From Bradyrhizobium barranii subsp. barranii (GTDB lineage: Bacteria > Pseudomonadota > Alphaproteobacteria > Rhizobiales > Xanthobacteraceae): a DNA stretch of 64,000 nucleotides. The position numbers were made by a program, and so were the translations under genes. This document shows positions 1 to 8,614 of this stretch, in pieces. The stretch's first letter is position 1; each line of letters begins with the position of its first letter. The DNA is taken from contig NZ_CP086139.1 in the NCBI RefSeq assembly GCF_017565645.3, forward strand, positions 1 through 64,000, in the 5' to 3' direction. Below the pieces are notes generated by a model. The model did no database searches. It was not told where the DNA came from and saw nothing but the letters and a program-made list of their open reading frames with translations.

Positions 1-762
1 ATGCTTAACCACCCAACCCACGAACGGCTGATCGAGCTTGGCCTGACCGGAATGGCCAAGGCCTTCGAGGAGCAGCGCCGATCGCCCGATCTCGAAGCCC
101 TGCCGTTCGAAGATCGCATCGGCCTGTTGGTCGACCGCGAAGCCGCCGAACGCGACACCAGGCGGCTCACCACGCGCCTCAAGATCGCCGCACTGCGCCA
201 GACTGCTTGCGTCGAGGACGTCGATCTGCGCACCCCGCGGGGCATCGACCGCGCCGTTTTCGCCAAACTCGTCGAAGGTCGCTGGATCGATCGCCACGAG
301 AATTTGCTCGTCACCGGGGCAACCGGCCTGGGCAAAAGTTGGTTAGCCTGCGCGCTCGGCCACAAGGCCTGCCGCGACAACCGATCAGTCCTCTATCATC
401 GCGTTCCAAGGCTGTTCGAGGCGCTCGCGCTCGCGCGCGGAGACGGACGTTACGCTCGGCTCCTCAAAAGCCTCGGCCGCGCTCAGCTTCTGATTTTGGA
501 TGATTGGGGACTATCGGTGCTCACCGCCGCGGAACGCCGCGATCTGCTCGAAATCCTCGAGGACCGCCATGGCCGCGCATCCACCATCGTCACAAGTCAG
601 CTCCCCGTGGACACCTGGCATGGAGCCATTGGGGACCCCACGGTCGCCGACGCCATTCTCGATCGCCTCGTCCACAACGCCCACCGCCTCCAGCTCACCG
701 GAGAAAGCATGCGAAAACGCAGCGCCAAAACCATCACCCTTGACGGCCAACCAGAACACTGA
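1..762 (+). CDS. istB: IstB-like ATPase of an IS21-family element
   Basis: This is the ATP-dependent helper of an IS21-type transposase; IstB proteins are AAA+ ATPases that organise target DNA and activate the partner IstA. The 253-residue protein shows Walker A GATGLGKS at residues 106-113 and a Walker B-like LLILDDWG at 163-170, and its length is normal for the family. The ATG is the first base of the window, so the ribosome site and the expected upstream istA lie outside. The terminal repeats just downstream mark the right end of the same element. The protein looks intact. Confidence 0.93.
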   Translation: MLNHPTHERLIELGLTGMAKAFEEQRRSPDLEALPFEDRIGLLVDREAAERDTRRLTTRLKIAALRQTACVEDVDLRTPRGIDRAVFAKLVEGRWIDRHENLLVTGATGLGKSWLACALGHKACRDNRSVLYHRVPRLFEALALARGDGRYARLLKSLGRAQLLILDDWGLSVLTAAERRDLLEILEDRHGRASTIVTSQLPVDTWHGAIGDPTVADAILDRLVHNAHRLQLTGESMRKRSAKTITLDGQPEH

Positions 763-789
763 CTCTATCTCCCATCGGCCGTAGCGGGC

Positions 790-859
790 TGCTCACGATC
801 GTCTGAATTCAGTGCTCACGATCGCGCGAAATCGATGCTCACGATCCGTGAAATCCGCA
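790..859. repeat. Right end of the IS21 element: three 12-bp terminal repeats
   Basis: TGCTCACGATCG occurs at 790-801 and 813-824, and TGCTCACGATCC at 836-847, with a regular 23-bp period. Repeated transposase-binding boxes at the termini are typical of IS21-family elements. The likely outer tip is the CA at 858-859, because the flanking WGR reading frame begins to make sense immediately after it. Confidence 0.75.
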
Positions 860-1002
860 GTCGTGCCGATCCGGCCCCAGTTGCGGATCAGCGAGACCCC
901 GCCGAACAAGGTCGGTTGGATCGAAAGCAAGTAAAACCGCCGCATGTTGCGGGTGGTGTCGATGCGGCGAAGGTGAAGCGGCCCTAGCTTGAGGTTCGGC
1001 AT
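860..1002 (-). pseudogene. WGR-domain protein, N-terminal fragment cut by IS21
   Basis: From the ATG at 1002 the product contains a phenylalanine/tyrosine-rich strand and the diagnostic segment LFGGVSLIRNWGRIGT, which is the core of a WGR domain (a small nucleic-acid-associated domain found in poly(ADP-ribose) polymerases and in small bacterial proteins). The reading frame runs into the IS21 right end at 859 and ends in IS sequence at 793. Only the first 45 or so native residues remain. An intact rhizobial relative would be a stand-alone protein of about 80-100 residues. Confidence 0.6.
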
Positions 1003-1492
1003 GCATGGATTCTCGCTTCCTGTGGAAGCGAGGTCCAATGCTTTCTATGAATCGATCAGGGCCAAACGATTCATTCTCTCGCTACATCAATTGCACCAGG
1101 CGGGTGTCTTCGGACTGTGGCGATGATGTGGAGGCTCCACGGCCCGATTTGAACCCCACCGTCTCGCGGCAAAACCGAGACCGCAGTCTGAACTGATCGA
1201 GAAGCTCACTGAATCGCGCCGGAGCTCGGTCCAAGCATTGTCGATCCAGCAGCCTCAGCAAGGTTTGAAAGCTGACTAGGTGACATCGGTGCAGCCGTTG
1301 AGGCGATCGACGGAGCAATTGCGGACGAACGGGAAATCGAAGTCCGGACACGGGTGAATTATGGAATGACACCCGGGCACTTCTTTGCCGGTGCTGCTGC
1401 AGAAAATCAAGCGCGCGATGTGGTCGGACATCGCCGACCTGCGTCTGGCAGCCCGACCAACCTTATGGGGTGTTGAAGAAGCGCGCGGCCTC
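1003..1492. other. Region without a convincing gene
   Basis: Only short, mutually overlapping open frames with no recognisable motif are visible. The segment lies between the WGR fragment and a truncated IS21 copy and probably holds eroded intergenic or mobile-element DNA. Confidence 0.4.
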
Positions 1493-2911
1493 TTAAACCA
1501 GCCGCGCCGAATACTTCCGGCCCAGCCCGACAATGCCCCACATCGCGCGCTGTCCGGGGCGCCCTTCGGTGTCGAACACCTGCTGGCACAAGGCCCTGGT
1601 CTGCGGTCCGATGCGCTCGGCGCTCGCCAGCAGCACGGCGGTTTGCCGCGACGGGTTGAACGGCCGTTCGCTGGTCGGCAGGACGACAGAACCGGGGTGC
1701 GCCATCCGGGAATGAACACGCAGCAGCGCACGGGTGTGGCGATCACGGATCTCGATCGTGGTGGTGTAGATGCGCACGACGACCTGGCTGCCGATCGGCG
1801 CGGGCCGCGCGGCGTAATAGCTGTTGTCGACGCGTACGGTGGTGTCGTCGCAGACAGTCCGGACGACTTCGGTGAAGATGCGGAAGGGAGCGACAGGCAG
1901 CGGCCGCAGGTGCGGCTTCTCTTCCTGGAACATCGCCTCGACCTGACGGCGCGTGCTGCCGTGGATGCGTTTGGAAGCCCAGTTCTCCTCCCAGTGCCTC
2001 AAGAACTCGTTTTGCGCCTCCAGCGTCTCGAAGCGCCGTCCGGCCAGCGCAGTGCCCTGGGTATGTTGAATCGCATTCTCGACGCATCCTTTCCGATTTG
2101 GATCGGCCACGCGCGCGGGATCGGCGACCACGGCGTAATGAGCCAGCATCGCGCTGTAAATCGGGTTGAGCTGGGGCTCGTACAAATCCGGCTTGAGGAC
2201 GCCTTCCTTCAGGTTGTCGAGCACGACATAGCTGGGGACCCCGCCAAAATACCGGAACGCCTCTTCGTGGAGCTGCGCCCAGACTTGTTGGCTGGACTTC
2301 CAGACTACCCGCCGGAAGCTGCGCCGCGAGTAGCGTAGCGTCATCACGAACAGGCGGGGACGACGGTACCGCCCGTTCTTCGGATCAACCGTCGGCGCGC
2401 CCTCGCCATAGTCGACCTGAGCTTCCTCGCCGGGGAGAAACTCAAGACGATCAAACTGCTCAGGATCAGCGTGCCGCAACCGGCGCACAAACCGCTTGAC
2501 ACTCTGGTAGCTGGACGGAAAGCCAAATTGATCAACCAGGTCCTGGTAAATCGCCTGCGCGTTCCGCTTCAGCCGGACCTGTTCTTCGATCCACGTCCGA
2601 TGCGCTTCGCAAGCCGAACGGGCCAGGCTGCTGGTGACCGTCGCTTCCGATGTCCCAAAAGCCGGTGGTCGGGGTGGAGGAATTTGGCCGTCCGCGCTCA
2701 CCGAGCCGGTGGTCACTTCCCCGGGGGAATTTGCCTCCGCACCGGCCCGCAGCGCCTGATAACGCCGGATCGTCTTGCGATCGACACCCGTCAGCCGGTG
2801 AATCTCGCGCTGGCTGGTGTTGCGATCAAGTAATGTAAGTACGGTGCTTTGCAGATGTCGCTTCAAGACGTTCAACTCCCCGGCCCCTTGCTGGCTAAAG
2901 GGGTCGAACAT
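1493..2911 (-). pseudogene. istA: IS21-family IstA transposase, copy A, C-terminally truncated
   Basis: DDE integrase-like transposase with an N-terminal helix-turn-helix (residues about 30-55, SQREIHRLTGVDRKTIRRY) and a catalytic core with D167 (QVDYGE), D232 (VLDNLK) and E278 (GCVENA). The frame stops at residue 472 (KYSARLV), before the usual C-terminal tail; the sequence after the stop still reads EAARFF, as in relatives, so the stop is a mutation or lies near a breakpoint. No istB follows. Bases 1738-2911 are almost identical to copy B at 19813-21006. Probably inactive. Confidence 0.85.
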
Positions 2912-3018
2912 AAACGTCCTGCCTGACCGGCTACTGCTGTTCAGCGGCGCTGACGGCGATCATCAGGTGGGGGAGTTTCAAGTGACCATACCCGGGGGAT
3001 TTTGACCGACCCACGGGG
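2912..3018. repeat. Left terminus of IS21 copy A
   Basis: Non-coding end of the element upstream of istA. The same sequence is present at 21007-21113 (copy B) and 24339-24445 (copy C), and all three copies diverge exactly after CCCACGGGG, which sets the tip at 3018. Read inward, the tip is CCCCGTGGGTCGGTC followed by two GGTCA..CCCCC boxes, the expected repeated binding sites of IS21 ends. Confidence 0.8.
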
Positions 3019-3660
3019 CGTAGGTGCCGGACACAAATCTTCGTCGGACACCCCGCCACGACGGAGAGCCAGTGTCAGGTCAAGTGCATACTTTTACAGC
3101 GTAGCCAAATATGCCGATGGCCTGCCGCTTGACGGCCCCGGATCTCCCTCTCGATCGCGCAGAATGCGCCAACTTGCTTGATCACCTCGCTCGCCATCGC
3201 TCGCTAGGACGGCACCTGCGAGTTTGTAGACGTTGCATCGCATATTCAGCCAGGAGAATGCGAGCTCGATCTCGCCACGTTTCGGCAAGCTCAGGGTATC
3301 GCCCGTCGTCGGGTCAATCCCGACACCCAGGTCAGGTTCGCTCCGGCGCGCTGCTAGTGGAGATAGCGGACGGAATATTCCTGTTTGTTGCAGTAACAGG
3401 TTACGTGAAACTGATCATCCAAAGTTAGGCTGATCCGCAAATGCCAAGAACATTTCCCTTAATATGCCCCTTGCTTGCGGTGAGGCGCCTGGCAACTATC
3501 CCGCCGAAGCCTGGACGGCGGACGAGGCCTTCGACCTCGTCACCGCCGCCCGCGATGATGCACCGAACGCCGTCCCCTTGCCCGGCTTATTGTGATAGAC
3601 TCAGTCCGCGACCTGCCCACGCGACAGCACCCGCTCGACCACGAACTGGAATGTTCAGGA
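3019..3660. other. Region without a convincing gene
   Basis: Short frames only. One plus-strand frame from ATG 3462 to the stop near 3593 could encode about 43 residues but has no recognised motif. Reported as unassigned. Confidence 0.35.
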
Positions 3661-3670
3661 GGAGGCAACA

Positions 3671-3718
3671 ATGGCATTTTCCCTCATCGAGAGTATCGCA
3701 ACGAGGTACCTTGCTTGA
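3671..3718 (+). CDS. Possible 15-residue leader-like open frame
   Basis: A very short frame starts at ATG 3671, seven bases after a strong AGGAGG-type ribosome site, and encodes MAFSLIESIATRYLA. It may be a real micropeptide, or the surviving start of a gene lost to rearrangement. The ribosome site is the only support. Confidence 0.25.
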   Translation: MAFSLIESIATRYLA

Positions 3719-3726
3719 TTGTCAGT

Positions 3727-3864
3727 TTAGAACGCTCTCCGCTTAGGCGTTTGTGTCGGACGAACGAAGTTGCGGCTGCGCGGGCGGCGGGAGAGCCATG
3801 CGCTGACGGTGTAAATTGTGCCGAAGACAGCGAAAGCGATCGACAGCAAAAAGAAGAATAGCAT
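3727..3864 (-). CDS. Small single-span membrane protein (45 aa)
   Basis: From ATG 3864 the frame encodes one hydrophobic helix (MLFFFLLSIAFAVFGTIY, residues 1-18, extending to about 24) followed by a strongly basic tail rich in arginine and lysine, which predicts an inner-membrane anchor with its tail in the cytoplasm. AAGGGG lies about 8 bases upstream. I do not recognise a family. A frame with this composition is unlikely to be noise, but nothing around it indicates a role. Confidence 0.45.
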   Translation of the reverse strand: MLFFFLLSIAFAVFGTIYTVSAWLSRRPRSRNFVRPTQTPKRRAF

Positions 3865-4109
3865 CGTTTGAACCCCTTAGTTGTTGAAGGTTGGTCTGGC
3901 TGCATGTGTGGACCGACGCGCGCAGCGCCGAATTGTAAGCCCAGAGGCCATTCTCCATACGACGTGACGTAACGTCAGGTTCAAGCGCCGGGCGAGGGAA
4001 ACGACGTCCTGGCGGTTCGTCGTCACCTGATCGCCCGACTTCCTTGGAATCAGCGATGGCGCGTCGCTGGCGATCTGATGACGAGCCACAGAGCTGGCCC
4101 AGCCCTATG

Positions 4110-4315
4110 CGGCGATTTGCTGACCTTTGAGGTTTGCGCTCTGGATGGGAGCTTCCGCTGGCATTTTGATGCCAGTCGATGGCGCGCCGGAGCAGATCGA
4201 CCGCATGACGCAGCATTTGCAAATTTTGTTACGTGGTGTCATGGCCGATGCGAGGCAGTCGGTCGGCCGCATCGACATTCTGCCGGCGACTGACCGCACG
4301 TATCTGCTGTAACGG
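4110..4315 (+). pseudogene. NRPS condensation-domain C-terminal remnant
   Basis: Two plus-strand frames together read like the end of a condensation domain: DLLTFEVCALDGSFRWHFD (from about 4114), then after a frameshift near 4170 the segment APEQIDRMTQHLQILLRGV, DARQSVGRIDILPATDR. That is the usual IERM..HLQ.LL..IV.DP.Q.V..LPLL...R linker preceding an adenylation domain. It is a broken fragment; adenylation and ketoreductase fragments elsewhere in the window suggest one dispersed cluster. Confidence 0.65.
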
Positions 4316-4419
4316 CGGCCTTGAGATTATCTCGCAGATCACGAACTTCGGCACGGCGCCGAGATACCTGAACAGGTTGACATGCATGCCGATCCAGTCG
4401 GACAGGCTCCAGTGCGGCC

Positions 4420-4690
4420 TTCACCGGCGCGTTGGCGGGCGCAGGGATCAATATCTCCATGGATGGCCGCGGTCGCCGGATGGACAACGTCTTCATCGAG
4501 CGGCTGTGGCGGTCGCTCAAGCATGAGGACATCTATCTCAAGGGCTATACCGACGGCCGCGAGGCCAAGGCAGGGTTGTGAGCTGGATCGCCTTCTACGA
4601 CGATCATCGCCTTCATCAGGCGCACGGGTATCGCACGCCGATGGCGGTCTGGCGCGAACGGATGCGGGCCGCGAAGGCTGTGGCAGACAG
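4420..4690 (+). pseudogene. IS3-family transposase (OrfB) C-terminal remnant
   Basis: One frame reads ISMDGRGRRMDNVFIERLW and then RSLKHEDIYLKGY; after a one-base shift near 4578 it continues SWIAFYDDHRLHQAHGYRT. This is the terminal part of an IS3-family DDE transposase, including the E of the triad (FIERLWRSLK). The N-terminal two-thirds and the OrfA partner are missing. Confidence 0.75.
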
Positions 4691-4735
4691 AGTCTGTGGC
4701 AGCGTGATAGAAAGGGATCAGGTGCAGTCAGTTTT

Positions 4736-5155
4736 CAACTAACGAACCGGTTCAAGCTGCGACGCCCATTCCCGCGCTATGCCGCGCTGGAACGGCGCGT
4801 GCTCCGTCTCCGCCGTAAAATTGAACGGCTCCGTGCCGAAGGCGCGGATCAGGCCGAGATCCACGCTGCACTCGCAGAGATCAAAGCCGTCAACAAGGAG
4901 AGACGGAAGGTGCCTTCCGTCGGTCCGATAAACCCCAACTTCAAAGGGCTCCACTCCTGCCGCTACGCGGACGACTTCCTCATCGGCGTGATCGGGAGCA
5001 AGCGGGAAGCGTGTGAGATCATGGCTGGCGTCGGACGGTTCTTGACGGACGCCTTGAAGCTCGCCGTGTCGCCCGAAAACAGTGGAGTTCACGCCGCTTC
5101 AAAGGGAGTGCCCTTCCTCAGCTATCGCATCTCGACATACACATCCTTGTACTAG
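4736..5155 (+). pseudogene. Group II intron reverse transcriptase, internal fragment
   Basis: The frame contains RLRRKIERLRAEGADQAEI and the reverse-transcriptase active-site strand RYADDFLIGVIGSK, with YADD the catalytic motif. Both the fingers upstream and the maturase/thumb region downstream are missing. A separate minus-strand maturase fragment occurs at 51396-51536. No intron RNA domain V could be identified here by eye. Confidence 0.75.
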
Positions 5156-5265
5156 ACCCTATGTTCGCCCTCTGAGGTGACGGGCGGCCCGCCCCGCGGC
5201 AAGCTCCTATCGAGGGTTGCGCCGGATGGTCCGGCGCCGAGCCTCAAGCATGGGGAGCGGGCCTG

Positions 5266-5463
5266 ATGAACGGTAGCATTTTCGTGGGGCTGGATGTGCA
5301 CAAGGCGACGATTTCGGTTGCAGTGGCCGAAGCGATGCGCGGCGGAGAAGTTCGTAACTTGGGGATCATCCCCAATCGCGCCGATCAGATCGACAAGCTG
5401 GCAAAGAAGCTTGGCAAGGGTGACCGGCAGGTAAGTTTTTGCTACGAAGCCGGCCCCTGTGCC
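5266..5463 (+). pseudogene. IS110-family transposase, N-terminal fragment
   Basis: The frame begins at ATG 5266 with IFVGLDVHKATISVAVAE, the first catalytic strand (GLD.HK) of IS110/IS1111-type DEDD transposases, followed by KLGKGDRQVSFCYEAGP (the E-containing second motif). It is cut after about 66 residues where the effector sequence begins, so this element is probably what truncated the peptidase gene downstream. Confidence 0.8.
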
Positions 5464-6142
5464 GGTGTTTCCGAGCACATCCGCCGATGCTCAGATCGTG
5501 GCGTTGAATCCGACAGCCTCGTCCCGCGGGCTGGTGCTCGACGACGAGCAATGGCTGGGCGACGAGCAATGGCTGGGCGACGAGCATATCCTCAGGGATT
5601 ACCAGCTTCTGGAGCAGGATTTGCTGAGGCACCCTCTGGATATCCCCACCCTGGATATCGCCGCCCGGACGCGGTTGGTGGATCCTACTGTGGCCCATAA
5701 TCTGCTGCGCTCTCCCAACGATACCGTCGTGGAACTCGCATTGCAGCGCATCGTCTATGATGACAACGGTAATGATACAGCCGACTTCCTGTTCCTGCCA
5801 GTGAACGACGCCGATCCTACAGATCCTCGTTGCCAAGGGAATCATTGGTCGCTGCTGTTCGTTGATCGTCGCGACCGGAACTCGCCGATTGCCTATCACT
5901 ACGATTCCTTCTGGGGATTCAACGAGACGTCTGCAGACCATCTGGCAGGAAGGCTGGGCCTCCCCGGCGACTCGGTGCAAGCCGGCATGGCCCAGCAGCA
6001 GAACGGCTGGGATTGCGGCGTCTTTGTCGTGGACGGCACGCGAGCGCTGGTTAGGGGGTTGGTGGCAGGCCAGCGAGGCCTGCAGAACCTTAGCAACCTC
6101 AGCGTCAGTCGGCCGGCACTGCAAACCCGACTGAGGGGCTGA
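5459..6142 (+). CDS. C48 (Ulp1-like) peptidase, NopD-type type III effector, N-truncated
   Basis: The C-terminal protease domain of a ubiquitin-like-protein protease. The catalytic set is complete: His129 (GNHWSLLF), Asp149 (YHYDSF), Gln180/181 and Cys186 (GWDCGVFV). The preceding WLGDEHILRDYQLL motif is typical of XopD/NopD/Bel2-5-class effectors, which are injected by rhizobial or plant-pathogen type III systems and remove SUMO from host proteins (family knowledge). An intact NopD has a long N-terminal secretion and repeat region; here it has been replaced by an IS110 fragment ending near 5460. An 18-bp tandem duplication (5543-5560, 5561-5578) doubles DEQWLG. Most likely a non-secreted relic despite the intact catalytic core. 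Confidence 0.85.
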   Translation: MPVFPSTSADAQIVALNPTASSRGLVLDDEQWLGDEQWLGDEHILRDYQLLEQDLLRHPLDIPTLDIAARTRLVDPTVAHNLLRSPNDTVVELALQRIVYDDNGNDTADFLFLPVNDADPTDPRCQGNHWSLLFVDRRDRNSPIAYHYDSFWGFNETSADHLAGRLGLPGDSVQAGMAQQQNGWDCGVFVVDGTRALVRGLVAGQRGLQNLSNLSVSRPALQTRLRG

Positions 6143-6225
6143 TAAGGGGTCAACTGCTCCTATGAGAGCTATGCGGGAAACTGGGTGATGACGGATTGAG
6201 ATAGGCGGCGTATCGAGTCGTCCGT

Positions 6226-6415
6226 TAAGAAGCCGGATTGATCGAGGCTGGCCGGGCGAGCGTGCGCCATAGCTGGGCCAGGAACAGGCACAAGAGATAT
6301 CTCAGCCAGGCGAGGATGCGGCGGAAGTTGTGTCCGACGGCTGAGAGGACGACGTTGGCGGCATCGCCGGCGCGGCCTTTGAGGTAGCAGCGCCCGAGGT
6401 CCCATCTTCCATGCC
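6226..6415 (-). pseudogene. IS5-family transposase C-terminal remnant
   Basis: Read on the minus strand the segment gives YLKGRAGDAANVVLSAVG, then FRRILAWLRYLLCLFLAQL, which is the C-terminal helical tail typical of IS5-group (IS1182/IS1478-like) transposases. It is joined head to head with a plus-strand internal fragment of the same family starting at 6411. Confidence 0.6.
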
Positions 6416-6476
6416 ACCGGAGGTGGAGTGCATCGGCAAGGCCAGCGCGCCTTACGAGTTCGGCGTGAAGGCCTCC
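6411..6476 (+). pseudogene. IS5-family transposase internal remnant, opposite strand
   Basis: The short stretch PEVECIGKASAPYEFGVKAS matches the conserved H/PEVECI.KGK...PYEFGVKVS segment of IS5-group transposases, with two residues lost. It lies directly against the minus-strand C-terminal fragment, so the junction is an inverted rearrangement of an old element. Confidence 0.5.
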
Positions 6477-6495
6477 ACGCGCCGCCGCCGTCAGA

Positions 6496-6903
6496 TTACT
6501 GCCTCCGATGGCGCTGCGTGCATGTCATTGGAGGTCGTCGTCGCTCATGAGCACCTAATCGCGACCACCGCCCGTATTGCCCAGTTGCAAGATCCCTGCA
6601 TGGACATCGCTCGGATCTTATTCCCCGCCGGTTGCGCTCGACGATAGCTATAATCAATTCTTCGGTGGCAATCAGAGCCAGCTCCATTTTTTCCTCAACA
6701 ATGGTCGACGTATCTCGACCGATACTGTCGAGGTGGTTCAGGGCCATCGCTTTGAAACTATGGGCTAGGCGCTCCTCGGCATCGTCGCGAGCATAGTCTA
6801 TAATAGTATCCAGGTGGGCGACGATTTCAGCCCGTTGCTCGGTCGGTTTTGGTCCGTCAAGCAACGTTATCGCTCGAATAAAGGACTCCTCAATAGGGAT
6901 CAT
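6496..6903 (-). CDS. Hypothetical protein, 135 aa
   Basis: The start at ATG 6903 follows AAGGAA at a good distance. Residues 1-85 form an acidic, helical segment (PIEESFIRAITLLDG; RAEIVAHLDTIIDYARDDAEE) with no family that I recognise. The last 45 residues are basic and low in complexity and may be out-of-frame readthrough, so the native C terminus may have been replaced by rearrangement near 6600. Confidence 0.5.
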   Translation of the reverse strand: MIPIEESFIRAITLLDGPKPTEQRAEIVAHLDTIIDYARDDAEERLAHSFKAMALNHLDSIGRDTSTIVEEKMELALIATEELIIAIVERNRRGIRSERCPCRDLATGQYGRWSRLGAHERRRPPMTCTQRHRRQ

Positions 6904-7010
6904 ATCAGGTTCCTTTGACTGTGATTGGAAGCAGTGATTCCAGCTCGCACCGTTGGTGCAGATACAGCGGATTGAAAGGCGGGGGACTTCAAGCGGCTTG
7001 CCGCTCCTCT

Positions 7011-7496
7011 TTAAGAAGTACCAGGCAGAGGGTATCTGTAGATTTCTTCGAATTTTCCGTCGACGACATGCCCCACGGCCCATTCCGTGAACAACACCGC
7101 GTCATCTAAAGCCACCTTTTCGGCTTTGCCCGTATCGATGTTGAAGTATTCACGGTGATGCCGATCTTGTTGACCTGCGACGAACGCCTTGTTCCCCACG
7201 CAGACCAAGGGCACGCCCGCTGCAGAACCTGGCACGGCAGCGCTCGACAGGGCCGGCCTCAGAAGCGCGGTCGGAAAGTGGATAAGTGTTCGGTGTGATA
7301 TTCCGCCCTGCTGATGCCACGCGATTTGGTCTTGTGGGGCGGGCGTGGCGGGAACGGTAACGATGCCCTGATTGCCGTGGCCGTCCTCTACAAAAATGCC
7401 GAATGATCCGCCTTCAATTGAGATATCGAGCTTGATAAATGCACCGGGCGAGATGTTCTGAAACTTGGTAAGCACCGCCGCGAGATCGATGTTCAT
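7011..7496 (-). CDS. Hypothetical protein, about 161 aa
   Basis: The frame opens at ATG 7496 (MNIDLAAVLTKFQNI; an alternative ATG lies two codons earlier at 7502). The protein is mostly beta-strand-like, with glycine-rich turns (SFGIFVEDGHGNQGIV) and an ending in FTEWAVGHVVDGKFEEIYR. I do not recognise the family. It is transcribed toward 6903 on the same strand, so the two may be co-transcribed. Confidence 0.55.
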   Translation of the reverse strand: MNIDLAAVLTKFQNISPGAFIKLDISIEGGSFGIFVEDGHGNQGIVTVPATPAPQDQIAWHQQGGISHRTLIHFPTALLRPALSSAAVPGSAAGVPLVCVGNKAFVAGQQDRHHREYFNIDTGKAEKVALDDAVLFTEWAVGHVVDGKFEEIYRYPLPGTS

Positions 7497-7807
7497 TGGC
7501 AATGCTCCATTCTTTTGGTGCTCACAGGGGAGTTTATGCTCAACCTATGCGGGCGCGATAGCTACCCGAAGGCCAATCGACTACTTCGGGGCTAGCCCGG
7601 GGCTCGCCAAAGGGCGCGGCTGATCCTCGATGTATGGACGGCCGCGCCATCAAAGCTGAGAAAAACGGCCAGCGCGGACGTGATTCGGCGCTCACGCCCC
7701 CGAAAGCACTTTCCCTACCACCAGCCGTCGCCCTCGGAGTTAGCAAGGCTGGCCACGTCGGCCCCCGGAGCCAGGATTGGTCGGCGCCGATCTCATGTGG
7801 TCCGCGA

Positions 7808-8041
7808 TTAGCCGGCTGGTGGGTATGGGTCGTGGCCATATGTCCACTCCATTCTAAATTGGTGGTTTTCCCTTTGAACGAGAACCTGAGCGTCGTGCCC
7901 TGCCTTTCCGTCCGCGTGGGCGGCATCGACCGCGGCGCGGATTGCCTCCTTTTGAGTAGCGTATGGGGCGGAGTGCTTGCCATTTACGACGACCGTCCAT
8001 TCGTCATTGTGGAGTGTGACGATATGTTGAATACGAGCCAT
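7808..8041 (-). CDS. DUF2188-type small protein, 77 aa
   Basis: The start is ATG 8041, preceded by AGAAGGA. The sequence alternates a short beta strand (WTVVVNGKHSAPYATQKEA), a helix (IRAAVDAAHADGKA) and a second strand (AQVLVQRENHQFRMEW), ending GHDPYPP. This is the pattern of the DUF2188 family, small proteins of unknown function found as singletons in many proteobacteria. The open frame upstream of 8041 is not needed. Confidence 0.7.
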   Translation of the reverse strand: MARIQHIVTLHNDEWTVVVNGKHSAPYATQKEAIRAAVDAAHADGKAGHDAQVLVQRENHQFRMEWTYGHDPYPPAG

Positions 8042-8183
8042 AAGGTCCTTCTCCCCAGGTTGGAAACGCGTGTCCACGCCGGGAGGGAGTTTGCAACCTG
8101 ACGCGGTCGCCTCAACTACCGGATTGGGTGGGAGCCGAGCTGGCCTCTTGCAGTACACATTTGTGTAGCAGGCTGAGCGCTCG

Positions 8184-8309
8184 ATGATGGACCTGAAGCG
8201 CGCCCGAGATCGGGGGAATCGGCCGATGGATAAGGCGCTAGCAATCGCGTGGGCGTGCATTCTAATCGTCCTGGTGCTGTTCGCCGCGCTGTATCTTCCG
8301 TGGTCGTGA
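8184..8309 (+). CDS. Small single-span membrane protein (41 or 27 aa)
   Basis: A short frame opens at ATG 8184, or at the internal ATG 8226. Residues 16-38 of the longer form are a clear transmembrane helix (ALAIAWACILIVLVLFAAL), followed by LPWS and the stop. Small proteins of this shape are common in rhizobia and usually missed. It is divergent from the DUF2188 gene. The function is unknown. Confidence 0.45.
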   Translation: MMDLKRARDRGNRPMDKALAIAWACILIVLVLFAALYLPWS

Positions 8310-8614
8310 GTTCAAGGAAGCAGCCGATTGCCGCGCCGCGCCTGCTTGCCGCAGGCAAGCCGGCGGCAAGCGTTCGTATCAGGCCATCGCGAGTTGGCGC
8401 GGCGTCTCAGTCTCATTCCATTTGACGCCGCTTGGCGCGCCGAGAGCACCCGGCGCCTTAATCCGCTGCCGTCGTTGATGCGTCCTCTTGCCGAACACGG
8501 GCGTGTTTCCAGGCCAACCCGCCCCGGCGGCCACCAAATATACTTCGGGGATATCGAAATCGCCCTCTTGCGATCTAGATCGTCGGCGAAGTCTATCCAA
8601 GCGGTCTTGCCCAC
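8310..8614. other. Intergenic stretch without a convincing gene
   Basis: Minus-strand frames here overlap each other and lack motifs. One contains DFDIPEVYLVAAGAGWPG and could be a remnant following the 303-residue gene, but neither a start nor a family can be supported. Confidence 0.3.

Noticed and set aside
1385..2338. Long plus-strand frame opposite istA copy A (317 codons), repeated opposite copy B
   Set aside because: It is the antisense shadow of a conserved transposase gene; high GC gives long opposite frames, and it has no domain or ribosome site.
5459..6142. A bacterial self-acting SUMO protease linked to the ubiquitin-like system at 51.8 kb
   Set aside because: The sequence matches plant-targeted effectors of the XopD/NopD class; the 46-kb distance and different family make a functional link unsupported.
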